Source: Heterostelium album PN500 (taxonomy: Eukaryota > Evosea > Eumycetozoa > Acytosteliales > Acytosteliaceae). From it: a stretch of 64,000 bases of DNA. Position 1 is the stretch's first letter. Each line of letters starts with the position of its first letter. The stretch covers positions 62,001-126,000 of the forward strand of contig NW_008805069.1 of assembly GCF_000004825.1 (NCBI RefSeq), given 5' to 3'. The notes beneath the pieces are model-generated. The model saw nothing but the letters and a program-made list of their open reading frames with translations. It was not told where the DNA came from and did not search any database. A program made the position numbers and the translations under genes. Positions 11,277 to 21,633 of the stretch are shown piece after piece.

Positions 11277-12699
11277 ATGTCATCAATATCAATCGAAGAT
11301 GACTTAAAGGTGAGAGAAGAGGATACTGATGATGAAAATGAAATCCAACAACATTTATTCTATAGTTATTCGGATGATCAAGGTAAATATATTCTGTATT
11401 TTAGTTTTCCAACAGAATTGATTCTAAATTTTACTCTAGATTTTAAAGAAAAATATAAATATAATATGTAATAATGATAGAGTTTTGAAAGAAATCTGTA
11501 AATCTAATGGGTGGGACTTCAATCAATCCGATCCAGACTTAATTTGTGAATTTTTAAGTGGTTTAGAAATAAACCAACGAGGTCGCACAGATTCGAATGT
11601 TGGCTCAGTAGAAATCAAAGAGCCCAAACAGAGTGATAATTGCCCTCAAAATCTTGGTAATTTGACTCCATTTCAAATCTTTACTCTATTCTTTGATTTT
11701 AGTATCATTGAACTCATAACGACAGAGACCAACTTATATATGGATCAAAAGGGTATAAATCTAGAGTTTGAACAAAATTTCCAATCAAAGTGTACTTATG
11801 AGATCTTAATTGCTTTTATTGGTGTTTTACTATGCATGGGAATCTGTAAAATGCCATCTTTTTCTAGTTATTGGAGAGGAAATGGTGAAGGATTCACTCC
11901 AGTTCGAAACCTAATGTCTAGAAATCAATTCACCAGTATTTATTCAACTATTCATTTTGCAAATAACAACCAAAAAGATCCAAACGATATCTTTTACAAG
12001 ATTAGACCATTGATTCGACACTTGGAAAGCAAGTTCATGTTTTATTGGAAACCAACAACTATTTTATCAATTGGTGAAGATTTAATTGATTGTCGTCAGA
12101 ATCATCCTCACCTTCAGTATATGTTTGATCAACCAACTAAATGGGGATTTAAGATGTTCAAGCAAGTTGATAGTAAAGGCTACCTCTTTTCGTTTAAGAT
12201 CCACCAAGGGAAAATCGGTCAAGATAAATCTACACCTACGGAAAGAGGATGTACCGAAAATCACATTCTATATCTTCTGAATCATTTGCCAAAAGATCAG
12301 AAATATCACATTTGTATTGACAACTATTCTGCCCGCATAGATACTGTCGAAGATTGTAAAGAAAATTGTAAAGGTGAAACAATTACTAAGGAATATCCAC
12401 AAGAGTTGAAGTTTTATCGAATTTACTCTGGACATGTAGATAGAAACAATGAAAATACATCTCAACACCAGATTGTTTTGGAATCTCGTAAATGGTGGTT
12501 CAATATATTCAAATACCTTCTTTCCCTCTCCATTGTAAACTCATGGGCTATTTACAAAGAATGGCATACGATATCACTTCCTGATTTCATTAAGGATATT
12601 ACCCGTCATATTTCCAAAAACTATAGCACTCTTATCTTGTCAAAAAAGAACTCTAATCCAAAATCAGTCAGTAAAACTAAATTTCAAAAATCAAAATAA
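11277..12699 (+). CDS. PiggyBac transposase-derived protein, catalytically degenerate (440 aa)
   Basis: Exons 11277-11382 and 11483-12699 give 440 residues. The start is the ATG of MSSISIEDDLK; an acidic N-terminus follows. Family landmarks of the DDE_Tnp_1_7 (piggyBac) fold appear in order: TPFQIFTLFFDFSIIELI, FIGVLLCMGICKMPSFSSYW, LMSRNQFTSIYSTIHFAN, QPTKWGFKMFKQVDSKGYLFSF, HICIDNYSARID and RKWWFNIFKYLLSLSIVNSW. The first catalytic Asp (usually SxDE) reads SIGED near residue 232, so the acid is displaced or lost. The second (CIDN, about 314) is kept, and GHVD at about 354 stands for the third. The spacing between the second and third is about 40 residues against about 100 in active piggyBac, which implies an internal deletion. 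No Cys-rich C-terminal domain is seen. It is either a decaying element or a domesticated PGBD-like gene; the long intact frame fits either. Confidence 0.82.
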
Positions 12700-13117
12700 A
12701 TTTAATATTCAAGGGTTTAAAACAAAATTAACTAAATAAGAATTTTTTTATTATTGCGATATTGATATTATGTATCTTTTTAGATATTAACAAAATTTGA
12801 ACAATTAGGAAAATATTATCACTTTTTTATTTAAAACAATGTTATTAAAAAAATAAAAAATTTACTACAATTAATAAACATTAAAAATTCCCAATTAAAA
12901 ATAAAATAGTATCAATTTATTAGTTTTATAATTAATTTTTATAGTTAAACAAAAACAATTGTAGATATTTCCTGAATTAGAAAAACAAAAATTTTTAAAC
13001 TTTAATATAATTACCAAAAATTTGTGAAAGTATGTTTTTCATCAATCAAAATAAAAATAAAAAATAATATTAAGGTGATAAAAATATATAAATAGATCAA
13101 CACTTTGATTTAAACAA
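12700..13117. other. AT-rich spacer with U2 upstream elements at its right end
   Basis: No coding sequence is visible. The right end carries AGGTGA at 13073-13078, at about the same distance (45 bp) from the U2 start as in the other two U2 copies, and a TATATAAATA stretch at about 13085-13095. Confidence 0.5.
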
Positions 13118-13322
13118 ATCACTTCTCAAAGCAATTTGCTTTGATCATGTGTAGTATCTGTTCTAGAAAGCTTAATCTCTTTCTGCGGTCACACGTTAAC
13201 CGCATAATTGATTAAACTAATTTATCTAGAGGGACCGAAACATTATGATATGGGCTTGCTCATATCGCTTCAGTCATGTATTTGCTTTGTATTGCACAAA
13301 ATCAGAGATTCAAAGGTACACC
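13118..13322 (+). ncRNA. U2 spliceosomal snRNA, copy 1
   Basis: The segment begins ATCACTTCTCAAAG and contains GTGTAGTATCTGTTCT, the near-invariant U2 region whose GUAGUA pairs with the intron branch site. Stem-loops follow in the U2 order: IIa (AGAAAG/CTTTCT), IIb (GCGGT/ACCGC), III (GATATG, GGCTTGCT, CATATC) and IV (TTTGT ATTGC ACAAA), ending GGTACACC. The length of about 205 nt suits a U2. The ends are set by comparison with the family and the other two copies. The Sm-like site between IIb and III is unusual (AATTTATCTAG rather than AUUUUUGG). It differs from the other copies at one IIb loop base (CACACG instead of TACACG). Confidence 0.92.
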
Positions 13323-13425
13323 TCATCATCAAAATAAAAATTAAAGATAAAAAACAATAATTATTTTGATAAAATAAAGTTAAATAGAATTTATTCTAAT
13401 GTACATGATAGATAAGTTTAATTTT

Positions 13426-13838
13426 TTAAAAGAACTCTTCTTTTACAACTAAACCATTGTTATTCCATTGTTGGATTGCCCATTGAGTCTTCTTGATGTT
13501 GTGACCACCATAAGTGAAATCCATATACATTTCATAAGCAGTGTTGTTTCCATCAACCAAAACTTTGAGAACTAAATAATAGTTAAATACAGATTTAAAT
13601 ACAATTTTAATATTAATATTAATAGATGAAACATACGTTTTGCTTCATGGATGGTTGCATTATTGACAAAAGCTTCTTCAGCTTTTCTGTTTTGATCTTT
13701 TCCAACTCTGTTTGTTGAATCACCTTTCTCATACATCACAACATCATCAGCATAGTATTTTTCGAAAATCTCCAAGATCTTATTTTCTTGGATACCTTTG
13801 ATGATTGCATTAATGTTTTCTCTGATATTGACTGACAT
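13426..13838 (-). CDS. SnoaL/NTF2-like small protein, copy B (115 aa)
   Basis: Exons 13637-13838 and 13426-13571 give 115 residues, with the same exon sizes (202 and 146 bp) and the same phase-1 intron as the other copies. The coding sequence is almost identical to copies A, C and D, while the short intron differs, which suggests recent duplication or gene conversion. The protein shows YYADDVVMYEKGD and the Trp-containing C-terminal strands of an NTF2-like fold. It converges on U2 copy 1, with 103 bp between them, an arrangement repeated in inverted form at 32.6-33.35 kb. Cellular role unknown. Confidence 0.8.
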
Positions 13839-14655
13839 TTCTTTTGATTAATTTTATTTTTTAATAATGTTTAGTTTAGATATTTTAATTGTATTTAATA
13901 TATATTTTTATTTGATTTGATGTTTGAATGAAATTTCATAATGAAATGATTCAATTTATATCTTTTTAATTCGAAGATTCCAATATAAAAATTGTAAAAA
14001 CATTCTTGAAGTCATGGTTTTTACAACTTTTGATTCGGGAACACACAAAATTGAAAAAAAAGGTTAATGGTGTGCTTGATTTCGATTCTTATCGTTCTAT
14101 TACTTTTTCTACACTTTATCCAAAAAGGTAGTTATAATCTTTAAATTATTTGTTTTTTTTAAGACTTTAGCTTGTATATCTAAAACCTTAACACCAGCTG
14201 TTATGTTTTGAACTAATAATATTAAATTAATTAATTAATTTGAAATAATAATAATTATCAAAACAAATTTTAACCTCAAAGCTATGAAATAGTATACAAA
14301 AATAAATAAGTGAAAAAAAAAGATGATATTTGTTCAAAAAATGGAAATAATGACCAGAGCAAAAGTGTTTCAATTAAACAGTAATTCTGGTGATAAAATT
14401 ATTAGATAAATAAATCATTTGTTATTGCTCTATTTTTAACGGATTAAAAAGATTGTAATGTTCATTGACAATGCATCTTGTTTATTTGTGCGTATTCTAA
14501 CTTAAAATATTCAATATGCAGAGAGATGATTCATATCTCAATGATAAAATAAATCAATTTAAGAGAAAGAAATAATTCAATTAAATTTATACATAGTGTT
14601 ATATTTATATGATGAATATAAATATTTGATAATTTATTTATATTGATTGGTAGGT
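13839..14655 (-). promoter_or_regulatory. Upstream region of SnoaL-like copy B and spacer to eEF1B-gamma
   Basis: The first 310 bp contain the conserved upstream elements: TGAAATTTCA at 13929-13938 (91 bp from the ATG), TTCGGGAA at 14034-14041 (196 bp; the other copies have TTCCGGAA) and the GATTTCGATTCTTATC block at about 14078. From 14160 to 14655 I see only AT-rich spacer, presumably with the eEF1B-gamma 3' end. Confidence 0.5.
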
Positions 14656-15975
14656 TTACTTGTAGAGTTTACCTTGGATGAACTTTCTTCCACCGAGAGC
14701 ACCGTCCCAGGCGAAGTAGTCGTCAATCAAAGTCTTGGTGGCTGGGTCCTTAACGTCCAAGAGCTTCCAGTCATAGACAATGCTGTCATCACATTCCTTC
14801 AAATCTTCTGGCAAATCAGCACCACGGAAGATCCAGATACCAGTAACTTCTTGGTTGTTGATCTTTCCTTCAACATCTTCTCCAGTAATCAAAACTGAAG
14901 CGAAAGCCCACTTGTGAAGTGTCTCCAAACGTTGGAACATACCTATTTTGATGAAAGTGTGTTAAAAAAACAAATTTGAATGAAATTAAAAAAACAAATA
15001 AATATAAATTAATAACTTACCTCCGATCAAATTGGAAGTCATGAATTGAGCACCCAATTCAGAGTTGTACTTGTAGGTGGCAAAGTAAACAGAGAAACCT
15101 TCAGCATCGTAGTTCTCCCAGAACCATGGAAGGGCAACAGAACGGGTATCGTTGTTAGAGTACATTCTCTTCCATTCTTCCAAGTTGAACTTGGATGGTG
15201 GGAGCAATGAGAGTGGGTGAACCTTCTTTGGCTTGTCATCAGCCTCTTCGTCAGCGGCAGCTGGAGCTGGGGCTGGCTTCTCTTCCTTCTTTGGTGGAGC
15301 TGGCTTCTCTTCCTTTGGCTTCTTCTCTTCCTTCTTTGGCTCCATCATGACGGCGGTGAGGACGACCTCTCCCAAGACGGACTTGAAGTTTGGTTGGTTA
15401 ACACAGGTGACGAACCAACGGTTGACATTTGGGAAGGTTGAACGGAAGGATGGGTCGAAGACCATGGTGTAGAATGACTTCAATGAACAGGCGAGGACGA
15501 TATCAGCCAATGAGACACGTGGACCAACCAAGAAAGATCTGGATTGGAGGTGAGTGTTCAAGGTGGTCAAAGTCTTCTTGAGGTTTTCCTTGGCCTTTTG
15601 GGTGTCCTTGGCGTTGAATGGAACGAATCCCATGATTGGGTACAACCAGGCGGCGGCGGCACTCTCGACTTCGTTGGTGGCGAAATCCAACCATTGGTCA
15701 ATGACGGAGGCTTCGTAGGCATCGGAACCGTAGATCTTGCTACCGGCGGCACGAGCAACGTAACGGGCGATCGAGTTGGACTCGAACAATGGACCTTGTG
15801 GGGTCATGGCAGCTGGAACCTTACCGAATGGGTTAGCATTCAATAATTCGACTGGCTTGTTGACTGGTGAGAATTCGAAAGCTGGGACATCGATGGTGAC
15901 ACCGGTGTACTTGGCAGCAATCAAAGCCTTGGCGGCACGTGGGTTTTGTGGGTAGGTATAGATAGTGGTAGACAT
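14656..15975 (-). CDS. EEF1G: Elongation factor 1B gamma subunit (413 aa)
   Basis: Exons 15021-15975 and 14656-14942 give 413 residues, close to the family length. The start is the ATG of MSTTIYTYPQNPRAAKALIA; upstream in-frame codons are ruled out by the fit to family starts. Residues 1 to about 210 form a GST-like domain (N-terminal part with NPFGKVPAAMTPQGPLFESNSIARYVA, C-terminal part with LVGPRVSLADIVLA). A Lys/Glu/Pro/Ala linker follows, then the EF1G C-terminal domain (FNLEEWKRMYSN, LPWFWENYDAEGFSVYF, MFQRLETLHKWAFASV, VTGIWIFRGADLP). It anchors the eEF1B nucleotide-exchange complex that recharges eEF1A with GTP. Codon use is strongly biased to GCC/ACC/AAG, as expected of a very highly expressed gene. 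A decayed copy of the second exon lies at 31.9-32.1 kb. Confidence 0.95.
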
Positions 15976-16504
15976 GTCTATTAGTATATGAAGTCGAGTT
16001 GAAAACACAAAAAATTGTTTTTAAATATTTTCAACAGTTTTGTTGTGAGAAAGATTTTGCCAAAAAAAAAAATTGAAAAAAAATAATTAAAAATAAAAAT
16101 ATGAGAAATTTTTTTAAAAAAAACTCACACATTAAAAATGAAATGGTGAAAGAGGTGTGTTTTGCATAATTTAAAACGTTACTAAAAAAGTCATGCCAAA
16201 TCAACTTATCGGAGTTGTGATTAGATTCAAAAAGTGATAATTGATTGTTTGATTGTCCGATCAAAAAGATTTGTTGGAAAATGTAAATTATATAAATAAT
16301 CTGAGAATAGTATATGAATGAATGAAAAATGTTAGTAAATTTAGTGGAATGAATAAAAATTGATGGAAATCAACAGTTTAAGAATGATGATTAGAGGGAG
16401 TGGAGTTTTATTATTAACAAAAAAGACTATATTATTATAGTTGAGAATGAGTTGTTATTGATAGTGCATCTATTTCTATTTCTATATCTATAAAAATGAT
16501 AGTA
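15976..16504. other. Spacer between eEF1B-gamma and atg12
   Basis: AT-rich DNA that should hold the promoter of the leftward eEF1B-gamma gene and the 3' end of atg12. No gene is supported; the open frame at 16031-16264 translates to low-complexity Phe/Leu sequence. Confidence 0.5.
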
Positions 16505-17142
16505 CTATCCCCATGCAGGTGCATTCGAATAGTTTATCACTAATTGATCGTTATAACTAAAACACTGTAATAAAGTAAATGAAATGATTGATCGATTGGT
16601 TAGAACAACAATATATTTTATATTTTAATAATAATTCACTTACTTTAAATAGTTCACCTAAACATTCATCAGGAGATGGTTGAAATACTTGATTTACAAA
16701 TAAAAACTATTATATATTATAATAATGATGATGATGAGTTTGGATTTGAATTAGTAAGGTCGATCTATGAATTGAATTGATTGTTTATATTGACATACTA
16801 ATGGTTCGTTTGGTTTCATTTTCAATTGCTTTCGAAGATTATCAATGACAGCTTGGAAGTTAATAGTAGACTGAAGTTTGAATTTCTTTTGTTTTAACGC
16901 CGGTGCACTACCTGCATTCTTAAAATATATAATAACTATTGATAGATAAATCGGATAGGTATTAGCATTTATGATCATGAATGAAATAGTTGCAAAGCAT
17001 GTAGTGTTTTATGGTAATATATATATATACCTGAATCTTTTACTGCTGTTGTTGATGTAGATTGTGTTGGTGATGTTGGTACGCCTGTTGATTGTGGTGT
17101 CGATTGATCACCTGCAACATCATCTTCGATTGTATCTGACAT
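16505..17142 (-). CDS. atg12: Ubiquitin-like autophagy protein Atg12 (123 aa, four exons)
   Basis: Exons 17031-17142, 16799-16935, 16644-16706 and 16505-16564 join in frame to 123 residues. After a Ser/Thr/Pro-rich N-terminus come NAGSAPALKQKKFKLQ, FQAVIDNLRKQLK, LFLFVNQVFQPSPDECLGELFK and CFSYNDQLVINYSNAPAWG, the Atg12 ubiquitin-fold signature in order. The chain ends exactly at Trp-Gly; that terminal Gly is activated by Atg7, passed to Atg10 and joined to a Lys of Atg5, and the conjugate then promotes Atg8 lipidation during autophagosome growth. No protease-removed tail is present, as expected for Atg12. The third exon is only 63 bp, so a simple open-frame search would miss the C-terminal half and call a truncated protein. 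Confidence 0.93.
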
Positions 17143-18014
17143 CTTTTGAAAGATACTATATTCTCTCACTCGATATATATATATAAATTATACAAATATA
17201 ATTGTTCAAACAAAACTAGTTTTGTTTTTAGTTCTTTGTTAATCTGAATGACTTTACTATATAGTTAATTAATTAATGTTCAATGATAAATAGCAATTTA
17301 ATTTTGAATATAAAAAAGATAAATTGTTTTAATAAAAAATAAAAATAAAACTAATTAATTAAGATTTGTTTGATTTTTTTTATTTTTTTATTTTTATTTT
17401 TTTTATTGCCTTGAGTAATTTTGAGTTTACAAGATCATTTTATATCAATTCTTTGTTTGTGCTGGTATTCATATCAATAAAATAATTCATTAATTAATAT
17501 TTAGTTTTAACTAAATTGTTTTTTTTTTTCTTAAAAAAAATTTAATATTTATTTTATTAAATATTAAATTGAAAGAATATGAAATTCAAGTGCACACCTG
17601 AGAATATATATAATAAGAGTGTGGTATTATATTGAATCCATAAAAATATGGTGGTGAAATAAAGAGGGAGAAAAACAGATAATATATTTTTATATATTAT
17701 TCAATTTCACATTTTTTTATTTGATTTTTTTTTTGTTCATATCTTTAAGATATCTATCTATTATCTATTATATATCTAAATAATAATTAGTAAATTGCTT
17801 GTAAATAGATATTTTTTTTAATATTTTTTTTTAAATTGGGAACTTTCCCAAACGTAGATTTTTTTGGTTTATTTTTTTTTTGGACAAGATTAAGATAAGA
17901 TAGGATACCATAGCATAGGGAATAAGAAGAATCATATAAAATAATTAATAATTTATAACTATAAAGATAATAATAATAACAAAAAAAGAGTATAGATAAT
18001 CTTCTCAAATAATA
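17143..18014. other. Divergent promoter region between atg12 and the SIS-domain gene
   Basis: About 870 bp of AT-rich DNA with many T tracts. It separates two divergent genes, so it should contain both promoters. No motif or gene can be assigned. Confidence 0.5.
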
Positions 18015-19964
18015 ATGAATAAACAATCAATTACAGAGACACCTAATGAATTGACAGGTGAATTAGATTCTCTTTCATCTATTGAGATGTTAAGATTGTT
18101 TAGACAAACAGATGCACAGATATTCTCTGGCTATAAAGAGTACCCTGGAATCAACGATACTCTTATTATAGATCATATGGTGGAGCTGATACATTGCATA
18201 CAATCGCTTACAGTGAGTCGTGAAGTCGACTTTGTAGTGAGTGGTGCCGGTACGAGTGGACGTCTAGCATACTTCTTGGCACGTTCTTTTGCCAAGTGGA
18301 CATCGCTACCAAACGCACGATATCACTATCTCATTGCAGGAGGTGACCGCGCGCTAACTGTAGGTGTCGAGGGTGCTGAGGACGATATCGAGCAGGCACG
18401 TGCCGACATCAACTCTATCATGCGACCAAACGCAATCGTCGTCTACTTTGGTGTGACATGCGGATTGTCAGCGCCTTATGTTGCGTCGCAAATCGCAAGA
18501 CTTCTCGATTGCAAATCCGACCATATCATCAACGTCGTCGGTTTCAATCCGTTGGAACGCGCCAGAACTAATATCATTGAAAAGTGGGACAAGTCATTCG
18601 CCGATGTCATCAACCAGTTGGATTTCAAGAGTGGAAAACACTTCTTGGTCAACCCGATTGTTGGACCGGAACCTCTAACCGGATCCACCAGAATGAAGTC
18701 CGGAACCGCCACAAAGATTCTCCTTGAGATAATATTATCGTTGGGACTCAAGGGTGTGATGGAACGCACCGATATAAAGTCGATGATCTATCAACGACTG
18801 AGTCAATATGAAATGGTGTATCGCGCGACTTACCGGTGTGTTGAGGGTGTCGCGCGCATAGTAGACGATGCCGGCAGCTCGTTGTCGAACCACGGACATC
18901 TCTACTATCTGGGTAGCAAGAGTCTTGGTATTGTTGGCTTTATCGATGCATCAGAGACAGTGCCGACATTCGGTGCAGGACACTTGGATGTTCGTGGATT
19001 CATTATGGACGACGAGGAGAAACAAGGTTGGATGGTAATGGACAACAAAGACGGTGATCAAGCTCATCTCTGTGAACAATATCGTATCTCACAATCACAT
19101 TTCATCAGCATGATTCCCAGCATGGAATCAAACGATACCGTCGTCATCTCGATATCATCCGACGACTCCATAGAACTATATCAACCGATTCTAGACTCAC
19201 TATCAGCAAAGAACGACAAACGACCAAGAGTAAACATAATTTATTTCAATCATGAGAGTAATTCGATAAACAATAACAATTGTATTAATATAAGTGGTAG
19301 TATCAATAACAACAATAACAATAATCAAAATAATAACAACAACAACAACAACAACAACAATAGTAGTAATAATAATTGTCATAGCAATGGAAATAGTCAA
19401 GTAAATTCATTAAAGAATAGTAGTTGTGTTGGATCAGGTCTATCAATGTTGAATCTCTCTCAGAATGTATACACATTAACAGTTACCCTACCGTTTAAAA
19501 CCATAGATAGAGTACCGTCGTTCTATGAGCTATCGCTAAAGTGGATATTGAATGCTTTGACGACCGGTGGTTTCGTACTGGCCGGCAAAGTCTATGGTAA
19601 TAGAATGATCGATCTCGGACTGACCAACAATAAGTTATTCCATCGTTCGTGCGGTATCATTGAGAAGCTGTTTGGTGTTAGTGCACTCGAAGCCAGAGAC
19701 TCGTTGCTCCGTTCGATCTACAGTCTCGAGAAGAACGACCAAATACCAGAGGCAGTCAGTACTGCACCAATCTACCAACACATCGACTACGCCAACCAAA
19801 ATACAATCACACATATCATTCCAGTGGCACTCCTCATGGCATCGGGTCGGTTCGACTCTCCACTGAAAGCACGTGAAACCATAAAGAATACTCCTGTCAT
19901 TAGAAAACTATTACAACAACATCAAAATAATAATAATATTCAACCATCTTTATATTCTAATTAA
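18015..19964 (+). CDS. Glucokinase regulatory protein-like double SIS protein (649 aa)
   Basis: An intronless frame. The first SIS domain carries VVSGAGTSGRLAYFLA (near residue 75-90), the phosphosugar-binding loop, and VGPEPLTGSTRMKSGTATK (about residues 216-235), the signature shared by glucokinase regulatory protein (GKRP) and bacterial MurQ (N-acetylmuramate-6-phosphate etherase). The Glu in GPE lies where MurQ places its catalytic acid. A second SIS-like half follows (ETVPTFGAGHLDVRGF, then LTVTLPFKTIDRVPSFYELSLKW), interrupted by an Asn-rich insertion around 19260-19400. Length and the two-SIS layout favour GKRP over the 300-residue MurQ. In animals GKRP binds glucokinase under fructose-6-phosphate control; in an amoeba that eats bacteria a MurQ-like breakdown of peptidoglycan sugars is also possible. 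Which applies cannot be decided from sequence. Confidence 0.82.
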   Translation: MNKQSITETPNELTGELDSLSSIEMLRLFRQTDAQIFSGYKEYPGINDTLIIDHMVELIHCIQSLTVSREVDFVVSGAGTSGRLAYFLARSFAKWTSLPNARYHYLIAGGDRALTVGVEGAEDDIEQARADINSIMRPNAIVVYFGVTCGLSAPYVASQIARLLDCKSDHIINVVGFNPLERARTNIIEKWDKSFADVINQLDFKSGKHFLVNPIVGPEPLTGSTRMKSGTATKILLEIILSLGLKGVMERTDIKSMIYQRLSQYEMVYRATYRCVEGVARIVDDAGSSLSNHGHLYYLGSKSLGIVGFIDASETVPTFGAGHLDVRGFIMDDEEKQGWMVMDNKDGDQAHLCEQYRISQSHFISMIPSMESNDTVVISISSDDSIELYQPILDSLSAKNDKRPRVNIIYFNHESNSINNNNCINISGSINNNNNNNQNNNNNNNNNNNSSNNNCHSNGNSQVNSLKNSSCVGSGLSMLNLSQNVYTLTVTLPFKTIDRVPSFYELSLKWILNALTTGGFVLAGKVYGNRMIDLGLTNNKLFHRSCGIIEKLFGVSALEARDSLLRSIYSLEKNDQIPEAVSTAPIYQHIDYANQNTITHIIPVALLMASGRFDSPLKARETIKNTPVIRKLLQQHQNNNNIQPSLYSN

Positions 19965-20182
19965 ATAATAATAGCAACAACACAATAGTAATAACAAATT
20001 AAATACACTGATTGGATTTTCCAATCGCTGAAAACTTAACTTTATTTTTATTTCCAATGTTTTTTTCTTTTTCTTTTTTTTAATCTATCTGTTGTTATTG
20101 TTGTGGATATAATATTATATTCTCTATATTATTATTATTATTTACTTATATAAAAGAGAAAAAGATAAATTAATTTATTTAA

Positions 20183-21633
20183 TTAAAATATCTTTACTTT
20201 CTTTTTAAATTCTTTTGTTTCTGCCTCGATGAAACTACGTCCGATTGCATCGATTTGCTTTTCAAATATAATTTTAGCTTGTTCATACAAGAAAATATCT
20301 GCTTGATTTCTCTGTATAATCTCTTTGATAATATCTTCCGGCACTTCATTTACAGTGACTCTTTGTGTACCTGAATTGATCTTTGTAAATCTAATCGCTT
20401 GGAATCCACCATAATGTGTTAATAATACTAAACTTTCTGAAAACTTTTCTGTAATTCCAACAAATTTATATGTACTAAAATATGATGTTAGTTAAAATCT
20501 TAAATAATAATAATAACAATAGCTTTTTGACTTACTATTGTAAATGATGAATTGCACATGCTTCAGTTGTGTTTTCAACACCTGGATAATCGTATGGGGC
20601 AACACCACACAGCATACGAGCTTGCTCGTTGTTGGCGGCAGGCGATTTCTCTAACCATTCTTTGAATGTGTTTCTCATGGCCAATTGATGTCCTGGATCA
20701 CGCTTGTTTTGACGGTGATAGTAATAGTGAGAGATGACACGATCCACTGGTTCACGTAACATTGTCATGTAGGAATATGGATTCAATCCATCTTGTCTGG
20801 GTGTAAGTTGTCCAGGTCTGTATTGTTCATAGTAGAAATGTAAACCATAGCGAACGTGTCCGAAAATCGTTGTCAACTTGGTGGCCATATGCTCCAACTC
20901 ATGCTTACCTGGATGTGCCCAGAAATGATTGAATTGATCACGACGTTCGTTACGCTTGAAAATGTTACCGAGTGAAGAACCACCGGTCTTTGGGACGTGC
21001 ACAAAGATATGGGGTTTCGGCAGCAAGAATGGATTCTTTTGAGCGATCTAACTTCCATGTCGTTTCGAACATCAGCTTTTTGTCCTCCACTGGATCGGGC
21101 TTGACATAGTCAACCAGTGCCGAAGCGGGTGGCAACGCCACGCAGTCGGGACGGTCGGGAACAGGCATCGCTTGCAACATCTTGGCTTCACGCTCGTACT
21201 CGTCGAACACCATCTTTAGCAGGATGGGACGCTCCTCGTCGTTGGCCTTGGAGCGCAGTGCCTTCAATCGATTGGCTTCGTATTGCTCCTGCTCGGTCAT
21301 CGGCTTGGGTTGCGAACGGAACGGTAATTCGTATTTATTGAAAAAGTTTGGTGAATCGTTCGCTTCTTTCTTCTTGGTGATGTGTATATCTTTTGAGTTT
21401 GTATTGCTGTTGCTATTATCGGTGTTGTCATATTCACGGTCAGATGGAGTGGTTACATCGATCGGATCACCCAATCCATCTTCATTCTTATTATTTGTTC
21501 CTACTGTATTTTGGATATTGACATTGGTTGTTATCATTCTCATCGATATGAATGTCGTTGCGATGACGGCAACCAAACAAAACAACAATATCTTTCTAGA
21601 AGATAAAAATGATACTTTTGGTCGTTTCATCAT
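20183..21633 (-). CDS. Type II membrane sulfotransferase, interrupted by a one-base frameshift
   Basis: The N-terminal part (from the ATG at 21633) has a cytosolic basic start, one membrane anchor (ILLFCLVAVIATTFISMRMI), a Ser/Asn-rich stem and a luminal region. The reading frame then shifts by +1 at a run of four A residues (plus-strand TTTT at 21037-21040). Past it, the frame gives HIFVHVPKTGGSSLGN (5'-phosphosulfate loop of PAPS binding) and MLREPVDRVISHYYYH (3'-phosphate site), the marks of Golgi carbohydrate sulfotransferases of the 2-O-sulfotransferase type. A last exon, 20183-20474, joins from 20536 and ends KEFKKKVKIF. The Golgi enzyme would transfer sulfate from PAPS to a glycan. Removing one base of the homopolymer restores one continuous chain, so a sequencing error is the simplest cause; a true null allele or programmed shift is less likely. 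Confidence 0.78.

Noticed and set aside
13118-13322. The U2-like repeats as transposon ends
   Set aside because: The order of U2 landmarks from the 5' end to stem IV, and paired changes within stems, are explained by U2 snRNA.
14647-15846. Several plus-strand open frames opposite eEF1B-gamma
   Set aside because: They are antisense shadows of a highly biased coding sequence and show Gly/Trp/Leu-rich translations without motifs.
16751-16798. C-terminal end VCQYKQSIQFIDRPY for Atg12
   Set aside because: This is read-through into an intron; the conserved Atg12 C-terminus ending in Gly is restored by splicing to two further exons.
19260-19400. Asn-codon repeats as a CRISPR-like or satellite array
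   Set aside because: They are in-frame AAT/AAC repeats inside a conserved protein, as is normal in dictyostelids.
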